Of a stretch of 64,000 bases of DNA, positions 46,882 to 56,066 are shown piece by piece. The notes below the pieces were generated by a model. That model had not been told where the DNA came from. It saw only the letters and a list, made by a program, of their open reading frames with translations, and ran no database searches. Within the stretch, counting starts at the first letter, position 1; every line of letters starts with the position of its first letter. Location: contig NZ_AMZY02000012.1 in the NCBI RefSeq assembly GCF_000330725.2, forward strand, positions 36,893-100,892. The letters run 5' to 3'. A program made the translations under genes and the position numbers. The stretch is from Mariniradius saccharolyticus AK6 (GTDB lineage: Bacteria > Bacteroidota > Bacteroidia > Cytophagales > Cyclobacteriaceae).

Positions 46882-47490
46882 ATGAAATCAATTCTCCAAA
46901 AAACCACAACTGCTGTAAAATATTGGTGGATGCCATTGATTATCGGAATCATGTTCATCATCGCGGGCATATGGACGATCACTACGCCCGTTGCCAGCTT
47001 TGTGGCCTTGGCGATCTTCTTTGCGGCATTCATGTTTGTCTCCGGCATTTTCAATTTGATTTTTGCGATCAGCAATAGGGCAGACATCGAGGATTGGGGC
47101 TGGCACCTCACAGGAGCGATCTTTGATTTCGTAGTCGGTGCGATCCTGTTTTTTCATCCGCCGTTGACAATGGCCGTGCTCCCCTACTTGGTCGCGTTCT
47201 ATTTTCTATTCAAAGGATTCGCGACTTTCGGGTTTGCTTTTGACATGAAGCGATACGGTGACAGCCGATGGGGATGGCTCCTATTTTCAGGCTCTATCTC
47301 GATTCTTTTAGCCATTATGATCATTTTCAACCCAACCTTGGGCGGATTGACAATCGTGATTTTCACAGCCATGGCTTTCTTTTCCCTCGGTCTATTCAAC
47401 ATCGTCTTGTCGCTTGGGCTCAAAAAAATCAAGAACAAAGGCCAAGACATGAAGGAAGGTTTAGAAGAATTGAAAAATCGGTTATCCTAA
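46882..47490 (+). CDS. HdeD/DUF308-family membrane protein
   Basis: A 202-residue inner-membrane protein with about six TM helices (for example MPLIIGIMFIIAGIWTI and FFAAFMFVSGIFNLIFAI). The GA-type helix pairs and charged C-terminal tail match the HdeD family, linked to acid resistance in enterobacteria. A role in this organism is not shown. It is 18 bp before the lipase gene, so the two may be co-transcribed. Confidence 0.9.
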   Translation: MKSILQKTTTAVKYWWMPLIIGIMFIIAGIWTITTPVASFVALAIFFAAFMFVSGIFNLIFAISNRADIEDWGWHLTGAIFDFVVGAILFFHPPLTMAVLPYLVAFYFLFKGFATFGFAFDMKRYGDSRWGWLLFSGSISILLAIMIIFNPTLGGLTIVIFTAMAFFSLGLFNIVLSLGLKKIKNKGQDMKEGLEELKNRLS

Positions 47491-47508
47491 ACTCAAGACA
47501 TTTTTTGG

Positions 47509-48633
47509 ATGAGAAATACACCTTGTTGGAATTGGAGAAGGATCTCCTTATTGCTGTTTTTGGCATTTTACTCAGTCAATGGCCTGCGGGCACAGGGTCT
47601 AAAACCGGGATTCAGTCCAAAAGAATACCTTGAGCTGATGAAGGTATCGGCCAAGTTTGCCCAGGATAGCCTTTACTTGAGTAAAATTCCTGAGCCTGAA
47701 TTCTTCGAGAAAATATACGATTCCCCCGAGATGGGCTTGAAAAACAAATGGCAACTGTGGTTTGACAAAGACTCAAACACCGCCTTGGTCAGCATTCGTG
47801 GCACCGCAGGGGACCCCTCGTCTTGGCTTGAAAATTTCTATTCAGGCATGGTGCCAGCATCAGGCACGCTCCAAATCGCAAAAGATTTCCGATTTGACTA
47901 TCAAGTAGCGGCAAATCCAAGGGCAGCAGTGCATGTAGGTTGGCTCTTGGCTACTGCTTTCATCGCCAGGGACCTTGGACCGAAGATGGATTCCTTATAC
48001 CAAGCGGGCACCAAAGACCTACTCATCATGGGCCACAGTCAGGGCGGTGGAATTGCCTACTTATTGACAGCTTATTTACTCACCAACCGTGCCAATGGAA
48101 AAATCCCTTCAGACTGGATAATCAAGACTTATTGTAGTGCTGCCCCGAAGCCGGGAAATCTATTTTTCGCCATGGATTATGAAAACCTGACCCAAGACGG
48201 ATGGGCTTACAATGTCATCAACGCATCTGATTGGGTACCGCAAACTCCGTTTTCCATCCAAACGATTGCCGATTTCAACAAGGTGAACCCTTTTTCGGAT
48301 GTTGATCAAATATTGAAAAAGCAGAAATTTTCGCAACGGCTACTTTTCAAACATGTCTACAACAAACTGGACAAGCCGACCCGAAAAGCGAGTCGGAATT
48401 TCGAAAAATTCCTGGGCGACAAGGCTACGGGACTTGTGCAGAGGTACCTGCCCGAATTCCAAAAACCGACCTTTGCGGGGACGATGGACTACGCGCGTGC
48501 AGGAAACACAATCTCCCTTACTGCCGATGCGGCATATTTGGAAAAATATCCTGATGATCCCGAAAAAATCTTCATGCACCATTTCCACCTGCCTTACATG
48601 GAGTTGATAGAACGTAGGTATGGCACACGCTGA
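47509..48633 (+). CDS. Class 3 lipase-family protein (exported)
   Basis: A 374-residue alpha/beta hydrolase with a signal peptide (about residues 1-27). The nucleophile elbow GHSQGG lies near residue 175, in the context DLLIMGHSQGGGIAYLLTAYL. The oxyanion-region motif LVSIRGTAGDPSSWLEN is typical of lipase class 3. Asp and His partners are probable in the C-terminal half (SDWVPQTP). The substrate is unknown. It follows an HdeD-type gene. Confidence 0.88.
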   Translation: MRNTPCWNWRRISLLLFLAFYSVNGLRAQGLKPGFSPKEYLELMKVSAKFAQDSLYLSKIPEPEFFEKIYDSPEMGLKNKWQLWFDKDSNTALVSIRGTAGDPSSWLENFYSGMVPASGTLQIAKDFRFDYQVAANPRAAVHVGWLLATAFIARDLGPKMDSLYQAGTKDLLIMGHSQGGGIAYLLTAYLLTNRANGKIPSDWIIKTYCSAAPKPGNLFFAMDYENLTQDGWAYNVINASDWVPQTPFSIQTIADFNKVNPFSDVDQILKKQKFSQRLLFKHVYNKLDKPTRKASRNFEKFLGDKATGLVQRYLPEFQKPTFAGTMDYARAGNTISLTADAAYLEKYPDDPEKIFMHHFHLPYMELIERRYGTR

Positions 48634-48692
48634 TCCGTATTCAAATCTAAATGCCAATCCTAGGCATCACCAATCCGGCATCTTCAAAGTCA

Positions 48693-48727
48693 AAAAAAAT
48701 CCCGGCTGTTAAAACCGGGATTTTTTT
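48693..48727. terminator. Bidirectional intrinsic terminator
   Basis: A stem of AAAAAAATCCCGG / CCGGGATTTTTTT with a 9-nt loop lies between the convergent lipase and glycogen phosphorylase genes, with T-tracts on either strand. Confidence 0.9.
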
Positions 48728-48731
48728 ATGG

Positions 48732-51263
48732 TTAGTCCAATGTGACAGGGACAGATTCCACTTTCCAGATTTCATCACAGTATTCGCGAATACTGCGATC
48801 TGATGAAAATTTGCCCATCCTAGCGGTATTGAGAATCGACATCCTGGCCCATTTGTCTTGGTCCTTGAACGCCTCCTCGACTTTGGCCTGGGTATCGATA
48901 TAGGATTGATAATCTGCAAACAGTAAGTATTGGTCGTCATACAACAAGGAATCCGTCAATTCCTTGAACACCTTGCTGTCCAGATGCGAGAAATATCCTG
49001 AATTGATTTGGTCGATGACCTCTTTGAGATTCGGATTTTCGCTGTAGTAATCCCAGGGCTTGTAGCCTTCGGATTTTACTTTGGCAACTTCGTCCGCTGT
49101 CAATCCGAACAGGAAGAAGTTTTCTTCGCCCACACATTCCCTGATTTCCACATTTGCACCATCTAACGTGCCTACTGTCAAGGCTCCATTTAGGGACAAT
49201 TTCATGTTTCCTGTTCCGGATGCCTCCTTGCCCGCTGTCGAAATCTGCTCAGAAACATCCGCGGCAGGATATATTTTTTGGGCGTTGGTGACATTGTAGT
49301 TGGGATAGAAGACCACTTTGATGCGGCCATTGATATCAGGATCATTGTTGACGATTTCACCAACCGAGTTGATCAACTTGATCATCAGCTTTGCTTTTCT
49401 ATACCCGGGCGCAGCTTTTCCAGCAAAAATGAACGTCCTTGGAACCACGTCCATACTTGGATTCTTTTTGATTTGATTGTACAGCGTAATGATGTGCAGC
49501 ACCTTGAGATGCTGACGCTTGTACTCATGGATACGCTTCACCAAGATGTCAAACATGGAATTGGGATCGACATCCACCCCAAGTCTTTTCTTTATTCGCT
49601 TGGCCAATGCCTTCTTCTTATTGAACTTGACCTGCATCCATTCCTTTCTGAATTCCGGATCGTCCGCAAATGGCTCCAGCTGCTTCAATTCGTGGAGATT
49701 TTTGATCCAGCCCTCGCCTATCTTGCCGCTGATGAGATTTGTCAATTCAGGATTGGCAAGCACCATCCAGCGACGCGGGGTTACCCCATTTGTCTTATTC
49801 TGGAACTTGTGCGGCATCAGTTCATACCAATCCTTCAAGACGGTCTTCTTCAACAATTCGGAGTGCAAAGCCGCCACGCCATTGATCGCAAAGCTCCCCA
49901 AACAAGCCAAATTGGCCATTTTGATATATTTCCTAGGACCTTCGCCGATCAACGAAAGGCTGGAAATCTTCTGGTGGTTGCCATATAGCTTAATGGTTGC
50001 ATAGTCTACAAACCTACGGTTGATTTCATAGATCAATTGTAGGTGCCGTGGCAGGACTGATCCGAATAGCTGCAAATCCCAAGTCTCCAAGGCCTCGGGC
50101 AGCAGTGTATGGTTGGTGTATGCAAATGTCTTGGAAGTGATATCCCAAGCCTCTTCCCATTCCAACTGATGGACATCCATCAGCAAACGCATCAATTCCG
50201 CGACTCCGATCGCAGGGTGGGTATCGTTAAGCTGCACCACAAACTTTTTGTGGAAATCATGGATTTTCTCACCTTGACGCAAGTGGATTCCAATCATATC
50301 CTGAAGCGAACAGGACACAAAGAAATACTGCTGCTGCAGCCTAAGCCTTTTACCTTCTATTTGTTCATCATTGGGATAAAGGACCTTCGAGATGTTTTCG
50401 CAAATGATCTTCGAGTTCACTGCACTGTTGTAGTCACCTGCATTAAATGACTGAAAATCAAACGAGTGTGGAGCCTCTGATTTCCAAAGCCTTAGAGTAT
50501 TGGCTGTGTTTACTTTGTAACCCAAAATTGGTGTATCGTAAGCCACACCCTTCACCACCAACTCGGGAATCCAGTTGAAGCAAAGCTTTCCTGCTCGGTC
50601 CAAATAGGTCTGCACATAACCTCCAAACTTGATGTCATAGCTCAACTCCCGGCGGGCGATTTCCCAAGGGTTACCACGGCGCAGCCAGTTGTCAGTATCC
50701 TCCACTTGCCAGCCATCCCTGATATCCTGTTCGAAAATCCCAAACTGATACCTGATGCCATAGCCGATAGCGGGTACTTCCAAGGTGGCCAAAGAGTCCA
50801 TATAGCAGGCAGCCAAACGACCCAAACCGCCATTTCCAAGACCCGGTTCAACTTCTTTTTCGATCAGCCATTCCAAATCCAATCCCAATTCCTTACAGGC
50901 CTGTTCGGTTTCCTTGTAAATCCCAAGATTGATGAGGTTATTGGCCAAATGTGGCCCAAGCAGGTATTCTGCGGATAAATAAGCAACTACCCTGTGTTTC
51001 TCCTGAATATATTGCTTGACAGAAGCCACCCATCGCTGTAAAAGCCTGTCCCTGACCGCATATGCGATGGCCATATAATAATCGTTTCGAGTTGCAATTT
51101 CGGGAAACTTGCCTTGCACATAAAACAGGTTATTCCTGATCGCTCTTTTAAGCGTATCCACACCCAAGCCTGTCCTTGAATCCTCCAAATACGGTGAGTG
51201 TCCGTTGCCATTGCCGTTGGTCGCGTCGGCTTGGACCTTATCCGCTAGTACTTTCTTTTTCAT
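48732..51263 (-). CDS. glgP: Glycogen/starch/alpha-glucan phosphorylase
   Basis: Releases glucose-1-phosphate from glycogen. It has 843 residues, the GT35 length. The PLP-lysine motif is present as GKEASGTGNMKLSLNGAL, with upstream LGNGGLGRLAACYMDSLATL and RIHEYKRQHL in the usual order. It is a stand-alone gene here; no other glg genes are nearby. The start region has a Gly/Asn-rich stretch (ATNGNGNGHSPY) that is not conserved in the family. Confidence 0.97.
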   Translation of the reverse strand: MKKKVLADKVQADATNGNGNGHSPYLEDSRTGLGVDTLKRAIRNNLFYVQGKFPEIATRNDYYMAIAYAVRDRLLQRWVASVKQYIQEKHRVVAYLSAEYLLGPHLANNLINLGIYKETEQACKELGLDLEWLIEKEVEPGLGNGGLGRLAACYMDSLATLEVPAIGYGIRYQFGIFEQDIRDGWQVEDTDNWLRRGNPWEIARRELSYDIKFGGYVQTYLDRAGKLCFNWIPELVVKGVAYDTPILGYKVNTANTLRLWKSEAPHSFDFQSFNAGDYNSAVNSKIICENISKVLYPNDEQIEGKRLRLQQQYFFVSCSLQDMIGIHLRQGEKIHDFHKKFVVQLNDTHPAIGVAELMRLLMDVHQLEWEEAWDITSKTFAYTNHTLLPEALETWDLQLFGSVLPRHLQLIYEINRRFVDYATIKLYGNHQKISSLSLIGEGPRKYIKMANLACLGSFAINGVAALHSELLKKTVLKDWYELMPHKFQNKTNGVTPRRWMVLANPELTNLISGKIGEGWIKNLHELKQLEPFADDPEFRKEWMQVKFNKKKALAKRIKKRLGVDVDPNSMFDILVKRIHEYKRQHLKVLHIITLYNQIKKNPSMDVVPRTFIFAGKAAPGYRKAKLMIKLINSVGEIVNNDPDINGRIKVVFYPNYNVTNAQKIYPAADVSEQISTAGKEASGTGNMKLSLNGALTVGTLDGANVEIRECVGEENFFLFGLTADEVAKVKSEGYKPWDYYSENPNLKEVIDQINSGYFSHLDSKVFKELTDSLLYDDQYLLFADYQSYIDTQAKVEEAFKDQDKWARMSILNTARMGKFSSDRSIREYCDEIWKVESVPVTLD

Positions 51264-51425
51264 TTTATTTCAACTTTACCAAAAATTTCAAGCGCGAAAG
51301 TTAACCAAATCGCGAAGCAAACAAAACAGATAGAATCCGATCTTTTTCATTGAATCGTGGCGAATAACGTAATCTACGAGGATGAATGTAGCAAATTGGT
51401 TGTATATTGAACCGGATTTTACCTG

Positions 51426-51884
51426 ATGCAAAAAATGAGATTAAATGCGGTAATTATGGTGATTTTGGCAGCCTTCGGAGGGATGATGGTCGCCTGCCAA
51501 ACAAAACAGCAAACAGAAGAGATTGTCGTTTCCGATGAAATGTTTGAAGGAGATGAACACAACGCGGTGACATCTTTGGACTTCATGGGAACCTACGAGG
51601 GAGTCCTCCCATGTGCTGACTGTGAAGGCATCCAAACGGTGATCGAGTTGGGTGTAGGCAACTCTTATGTAAAAAAGGTTACCTATCTGGGAAAGGAAAA
51701 TAGCGAAGTCATCGAAACCCAGGGCACTTTCTCCTGGAATGACGAAGGAAACACGATTACCCTGGATAGCGAACCCGCTCCGAACCAATATTTCGTAGGT
51801 GAAAATGTGCTTTTCCACCTTGACATGGACGGAAATCGCATCACGGGGGATTTGGCAGATAAATATAGATTGAACAAGAAATAA
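51426..51884 (+). CDS. NlpE-like copper-resistance lipoprotein
   Basis: A 152-residue outer-membrane lipoprotein (lipobox MMVACQTK). The NlpE N-terminal domain is clear, with the CxxC motif in VLPCADCEGIQTVIEL. In E. coli NlpE senses envelope stress and copper and activates Cpx. There is no Cpx system in the window. It precedes a Met/Gly/His-rich lipoprotein on the same strand, 31 bp on, so the two may form a small metal/stress unit. Confidence 0.9.
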   Translation: MQKMRLNAVIMVILAAFGGMMVACQTKQQTEEIVVSDEMFEGDEHNAVTSLDFMGTYEGVLPCADCEGIQTVIELGVGNSYVKKVTYLGKENSEVIETQGTFSWNDEGNTITLDSEPAPNQYFVGENVLFHLDMDGNRITGDLADKYRLNKK

Positions 51885-51915
51885 CAAACCAAGAAAAATT
51901 AATCAAACTACAGTG

Positions 51916-52572
51916 ATGAAAAAGAATATCGTTTACGCTTTCATGATATTTCTGACAGTTGTGTCATGCTCTCCCGCTACCAAGATCACCAGATCATGGA
52001 CCAGCCCGTCCAAGAATCCAGGTGGTTACAAAAACCTCTACGTAGCGGCAGTGATTGGCGACATGGCCAAGAGACAGAGTTTTGAAAATGATGTGCAACG
52101 CATCCTTGGCAATATCGGTATCAATTCCACCACCAGCAGTTCGACCATTCAGCCAAATTTTTGGATGAGCACCGATCTCGACAAAAACGCCATGATGAAC
52201 ATCATCTATCAGCGCGGCAATGACGCCATCATGACCATGACGCTCATCGACGTACAAAACGAGCAACGCTACATCCCAGGCGCCATGATGGGCGGTCCGA
52301 TGATGTGGGGCCCAGGATGGGGAATGGGAGGCGCCGGAGGTTTTGGTGGCTTTTGGGGCATGCACCACGGCATGATGATGACTCCCGGCCATATCGTCAA
52401 TGACAGAAAGTATTTCGTCGAAATCAATATCTACGATGTAAGCTCCGAGCTCCTTGTGTGGACCGGTCAGTCCAAAACTTTGAATCCCTCGTCCATGGAG
52501 AAATTCTCCAAGGAATTTGCGGAGGTCGTTTTGGAAAGAATGATGCAAGAAGGCGTGATCCAGAAAAACTAA
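51916..52572 (+). CDS. DUF4136-like lipoprotein with Met/Gly/His-rich insert
   Basis: A 218-residue lipoprotein (lipobox VVSCSPAT, ATG 51916 chosen over GTG 51913). Residues 122-160 form a low-complexity insert with many Met, Gly and Trp and a His pair (GMHHGMMM), a composition often linked to Cu or other metal contacts. The flanking beta-rich parts resemble DUF4136-type lipoproteins (TKITRSWTSP). The family resemblance is weak. It shares the strand with the NlpE-like gene and ends at a strong terminator. Confidence 0.6.
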   Translation: MKKNIVYAFMIFLTVVSCSPATKITRSWTSPSKNPGGYKNLYVAAVIGDMAKRQSFENDVQRILGNIGINSTTSSSTIQPNFWMSTDLDKNAMMNIIYQRGNDAIMTMTLIDVQNEQRYIPGAMMGGPMMWGPGWGMGGAGGFGGFWGMHHGMMMTPGHIVNDRKYFVEINIYDVSSELLVWTGQSKTLNPSSMEKFSKEFAEVVLERMMQEGVIQKN

Positions 52573-52591
52573 CATTTCCTGAACTTCTCAC

Positions 52592-52629
52592 AAAAAAGGG
52601 GGCTAGTGGATGAACTGGTTCCCTTTTTT
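52592..52629. terminator. Strong convergent terminator
   Basis: A 16-bp stem with G-U pairs (AAAAAAGGGGGCTAGT / ACTGGTTCCCTTTTTT) has a 6-nt loop. It overlaps the last bases of the DUF2490 stop codon and serves both convergent genes. Confidence 0.85.
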
Positions 52630-53377
52630 ACATTTTATCTGTCGGTAAAATCTCGAAGTTCTTCCTTTTGAAGTCCTTGAAGCGGTAGTTGTAAGTCAGC
52701 CAAAAAATGAATCCATGCCTGAACCTGAGAAAATCAGGCTGAAAGTCCAAAAAGCGCATTTGGTATCCGGGAGAAAGCGTAATGCTGTTTTTTTGAAAAT
52801 TCAGGAGAAAAAATATCCGGTGCTCAAAAGCATTGGTAACGGGGGCCGGTCCCGTCGTAATCAAGCTCTCGTTGAGTAGAGAAGTCGCAAAATTGAAATG
52901 GGGACTCAGGGCATCCCGGAAATTGTACCGAAGGGAATTGTTGAAACGGAAACGACTATTGAACATATAGCCTTCTTCCACACCCGTAGGACCGAGGTTT
53001 GCCCTGAATCGTGCATCATACCTGAACCTGAAACTAGCCGTGAAAGGGCCTTTCCCCGGAACCCGATACACGACCTGTCCCCAAGGGCGATGCTCCGGCC
53101 TTACCAATTTGCCCTCGGAAAACGGTGCGCCAAGCCGCAAGTAGGCATATCCGCCGGTAATGGCCCAAAGTCCATTGTCGGTTTGGTAGGTAAGTCCAGA
53201 ACGAATGATCCAAAACGTTTCATTCACAAAATGGCTGTCCATCCACAAGGCATAATTGGGCGCAATCTGACCAGAGGTAAGTATCCCCCACCAGTTTTCA
53301 TTGTCATCCAATACTTCTCTTTGGGAATAAGCCGAAAAAGAAATCAAAAACAACAGAAGGCTAAATAGTCCCCGCAT
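52628..53377 (-). CDS. DUF2490-domain protein (outer-membrane barrel-like)
   Basis: A 249-residue exported protein. The ATG at 53377 gives MRGLFSLLLFLISFSAYSQ as signal peptide; an upstream in-frame start at 53488 does not fit. The mature protein is beta-rich with family features WWGILTSGQIAPNYALWMD, RPEHRPWGQ and LRYNFRDALSPHF. DUF2490 proteins are small outer-membrane barrels of unknown function. Preceded by a -7 element. Confidence 0.88.
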   Translation of the reverse strand: MRGLFSLLLFLISFSAYSQREVLDDNENWWGILTSGQIAPNYALWMDSHFVNETFWIIRSGLTYQTDNGLWAITGGYAYLRLGAPFSEGKLVRPEHRPWGQVVYRVPGKGPFTASFRFRYDARFRANLGPTGVEEGYMFNSRFRFNNSLRYNFRDALSPHFNFATSLLNESLITTGPAPVTNAFEHRIFFLLNFQKNSITLSPGYQMRFLDFQPDFLRFRHGFIFWLTYNYRFKDFKRKNFEILPTDKM

Positions 53378-53398
53378 CACGCAAAATTTGTAAATGCC

Positions 53399-53406
53399 CA
53401 AAAATA
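53399..53406 (-). promoter_or_regulatory. Candidate -7 promoter element for the DUF2490 gene
   Basis: The minus strand reads TATTTTTG, a full TAnnTTTG match, 22 bp before the start at 53377. Confidence 0.45.
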
Positions 53407-53520
53407 CAATATTTATCAGGTTTTGGATTTCCCACGGTATCGATTTGCTTTGAATGGTCCGACAAAACCAACCCGATAGGTAAACCACCCAAGCACTACA
53501 ACCACCGCATCACCTTTGTA

Positions 53521-53552
53521 GAAAAAAAAGGCCGACAAATACGTCGGCCTTT
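53521..53552 (-). terminator. Intrinsic terminator downstream of the MBL-fold gene
   Basis: A 10-bp stem (AAAGGCCGAC / GTCGGCCTTT) with a 6-nt loop is followed by a T-run on the minus strand. It ends the leftward accessory block about 215 bp after the stop at 53767. Confidence 0.8.
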
Positions 53553-53766
53553 CATCGAAGTAAAATATTGGACAATCTCAGCATTTGAAATGGCCTAGAA
53601 AGCTCTCGAATGCGACATTACAGCCTTTCGACATGGAAGAAGCATTTTAAATAAGGGCACCTAGGCGCTAGCGAAGATGGTTGCCAATCAGTTGGCAAAA
53701 GAAACAATCGCGTGACAATGAATTCATATTTGAAAACCATGTGCCAGGCATTTCTCTCCTCATAGG

Positions 53767-55650
53767 CTATTTCTTCACTACGGGTATAGCCTGATTCACT
53801 TGGGGGCTAAATATTTCATCGAAATACGACAGGAAATTTTCCACTTCCTTCCTGTCTCCCTTAACTGCGTTGCCTTGTTCTGACAAAATTTGGCCAACAG
53901 GTTTTCTGTTCATGAAAAGATCAACCAAGGAGGTTTGCGACATGGTAAGGGTGGCATTGGGCGCTTGACCGTATTTTTCTACATCATCAATAAACTCAAC
54001 CACGCCAAAGCGGCAATGAAGCCCGACTTTTTTGCCATCGCCTACGGCAAAAGCCAACAGGTAATTCGTGGTACCGGCCTTTTCAGGGTCAATCCTTACC
54101 TTGTACTGCGTGAGCAGCGTGGTTGGATTCATATTATTCACGATCTCATCAGGCAATACCAACCGCGGCAAAGCCAATTTATTGGTAAGCGCATAGGCCT
54201 GTGTGATGCACCAACTCCGTGCATTTTGCGATTCGAGCACCATTCCTAATTGGTAAAGCAATTGCGCTTTTTTGGTGCGGTAAGTTTGGTTGGTGGGTTC
54301 GGTTACATACAGATAGTTGATCAGCTTCAGCGCCCACATTTGGTCACCCTCTTTGATGGCCTGATCGCTCAGCTGCACCACCCGGTCAGGACCTCCCATT
54401 GCTTTGATCAGGTTTCTTGCCTCATCTTCCCTTGTAAGTTTGAAAATATTGGCAGCATCGTTGTCAAACCATCCTCGGCCGTGATGATAGATAGGTTCGG
54501 CAAATGTCTCGAGCGGACCATAGGTTTCACACAAGTACTCCGCATCGCGAAAATGCTGTGGCAATTTCAAAAACTTGCCCAGGTCCTGCGGGGCCCTACC
54601 CAACAGCATGGCCCTCAAAGTCTGGTCCTTCACAAAATTGTAAAAATCAGCATAGGTCTCCACGGTTTCCTTGACCGCCTGTTTGCCCACTATAGGTGTG
54701 CCGTGTGTACTCAGCATTATTTCAGTACCCAGGTCCCTGATTTTGAATAATGCCTGCGTGATGTTTTCCGGATCTCTGAAGTTGGAACCCCGCAAAGAAT
54801 ACATGTTGGGCATAAATCCCCAGAATGCATTGTTTAGTACTATTTTCTTACTTGGAATCCATACCAGCAATTGATCGTCAGAGTCCACATTGAAATTGGT
54901 GAAGAACTGCAAATCTACCCCATCAATATTGAGCACCTGCCCTTCGGTCACCTCAGTGGTCGGCCTTACGAATCCGCTGAAGTCAGGAAACGAGATGAAT
55001 CCACCAAAGGGCGCATCCTTGCCCTCTCGTGGCAGCATCATATGAAACTGCTGTACCAAACCACTGTTCAAAAGGGGGCCAATCTCAGGAAACACGCTTC
55101 CTGCCCCTTGGCCGGAAGCCAGGTTTGATGCCAATCTCGGGTTGGCAATGAATTGGGCATTGGGGTATTTTTCCTTGATTGCGGAACTTCCGAAAATGTA
55201 GTGTGAGTGGCTATAGATAACCGCAATCACCGGCTTCTCGGTTACTGTTTCCAGCATCTTCAGGATCTCCCGTCCTATTTCCGGGCTGGTACCACTATCG
55301 TAGATGATCACCCCATTTTTTGTTTCGATCACGGGTATGTATGATGCAAACAAGCCGTTGATGGTGTAGATACCATCGGCAATTTTTGCAACTTCCTTTT
55401 TGATGAAATTGGACGATAATGGGACTTTGAACATTTTGTAGTCAGTCTGTAGGGTTTTGTTAGCCCATGCGCCATTGGGAAATTCAACCAATTCATAAGG
55501 TTTGCCCATGAAGGTTCCACTCTTTTCAATGGTCAGTTCTTGGGCATCTGCTTCATTTATTTCTGTTTCTGACTGTTGCCGATTACAGCCAGTGACCAGC
55601 AGGAGTAAAATTGCAAACAGCTTAATGGCGAAATTTGACCTAGATCTCAT
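53767..55650 (-). CDS. Alkylsulfatase-like MBL-fold lipoprotein with degenerate metal site
   Basis: A 627-residue lipoprotein (lipobox LLLLVTGC, Cys22; ATG 55650 chosen over 55764). The three-part layout of SdsA1/BDS1-type alkylsulfatases is present: an MBL domain (about 75-360), a dimerisation domain (around WFDNDAANIFKL) and a C-terminal SCP2-like domain. The metal motif HxHxDH is reduced to H148-S-H150-Y-I-F. The Glu in the later AEN-type segment is Asn (LNNAFWGFMPN), while STHGTP keeps His316. So a normal dizinc site is unlikely. It closes the DUF1254 block. Confidence 0.85.
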   Translation of the reverse strand: MRSRSNFAIKLFAILLLLVTGCNRQQSETEINEADAQELTIEKSGTFMGKPYELVEFPNGAWANKTLQTDYKMFKVPLSSNFIKKEVAKIADGIYTINGLFASYIPVIETKNGVIIYDSGTSPEIGREILKMLETVTEKPVIAVIYSHSHYIFGSSAIKEKYPNAQFIANPRLASNLASGQGAGSVFPEIGPLLNSGLVQQFHMMLPREGKDAPFGGFISFPDFSGFVRPTTEVTEGQVLNIDGVDLQFFTNFNVDSDDQLLVWIPSKKIVLNNAFWGFMPNMYSLRGSNFRDPENITQALFKIRDLGTEIMLSTHGTPIVGKQAVKETVETYADFYNFVKDQTLRAMLLGRAPQDLGKFLKLPQHFRDAEYLCETYGPLETFAEPIYHHGRGWFDNDAANIFKLTREDEARNLIKAMGGPDRVVQLSDQAIKEGDQMWALKLINYLYVTEPTNQTYRTKKAQLLYQLGMVLESQNARSWCITQAYALTNKLALPRLVLPDEIVNNMNPTTLLTQYKVRIDPEKAGTTNYLLAFAVGDGKKVGLHCRFGVVEFIDDVEKYGQAPNATLTMSQTSLVDLFMNRKPVGQILSEQGNAVKGDRKEVENFLSYFDEIFSPQVNQAIPVVKK

Positions 55651-56066
55651 AGAAGTTTGATTAGTTTTTGAAAATAGAATATTGACGTTCGAATAGTTTC
55701 CCCCTTCCATCAAAGCAACGATTAATTTCTTGGCCGGATCAACGCTGTAAAAAGAGTCTATCACTGCTCATTAAAGCATCTAATCCTTCTTTCCAAGAGT
55801 TCAAGCCCCGCATTATTTCCAACTACCCTCGGGAATATTTGAATGCACCCTAAAGAATTCCCTCTTTTCCTCTGGTCGCCAAGATTGCCGAGTTGGACCA
55901 AAAGTAGCTCAGGGCAATCCGCAAGGCCACATGTATCAGCACGCATTCCCTAAAAAGTGGCGAAACCTAATTTATTAGCGAAAAAATCCTTATGAACCCG
56001 CTGGCGTCTTGGCCAATAATAATCAAGAAAAATTCAATTCATGAGTGAATTTCCGGCGGGACAATG
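55651..56066. other. Intergenic region between regulator and MBL-fold gene
   Basis: About 415 bp with no supported gene. TACTTTTG on the minus strand (55899-55906) is a full -7 match that could start the MBL-fold transcript with a long leader of about 240 nt. Nothing else was recognised. Confidence 0.35.
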
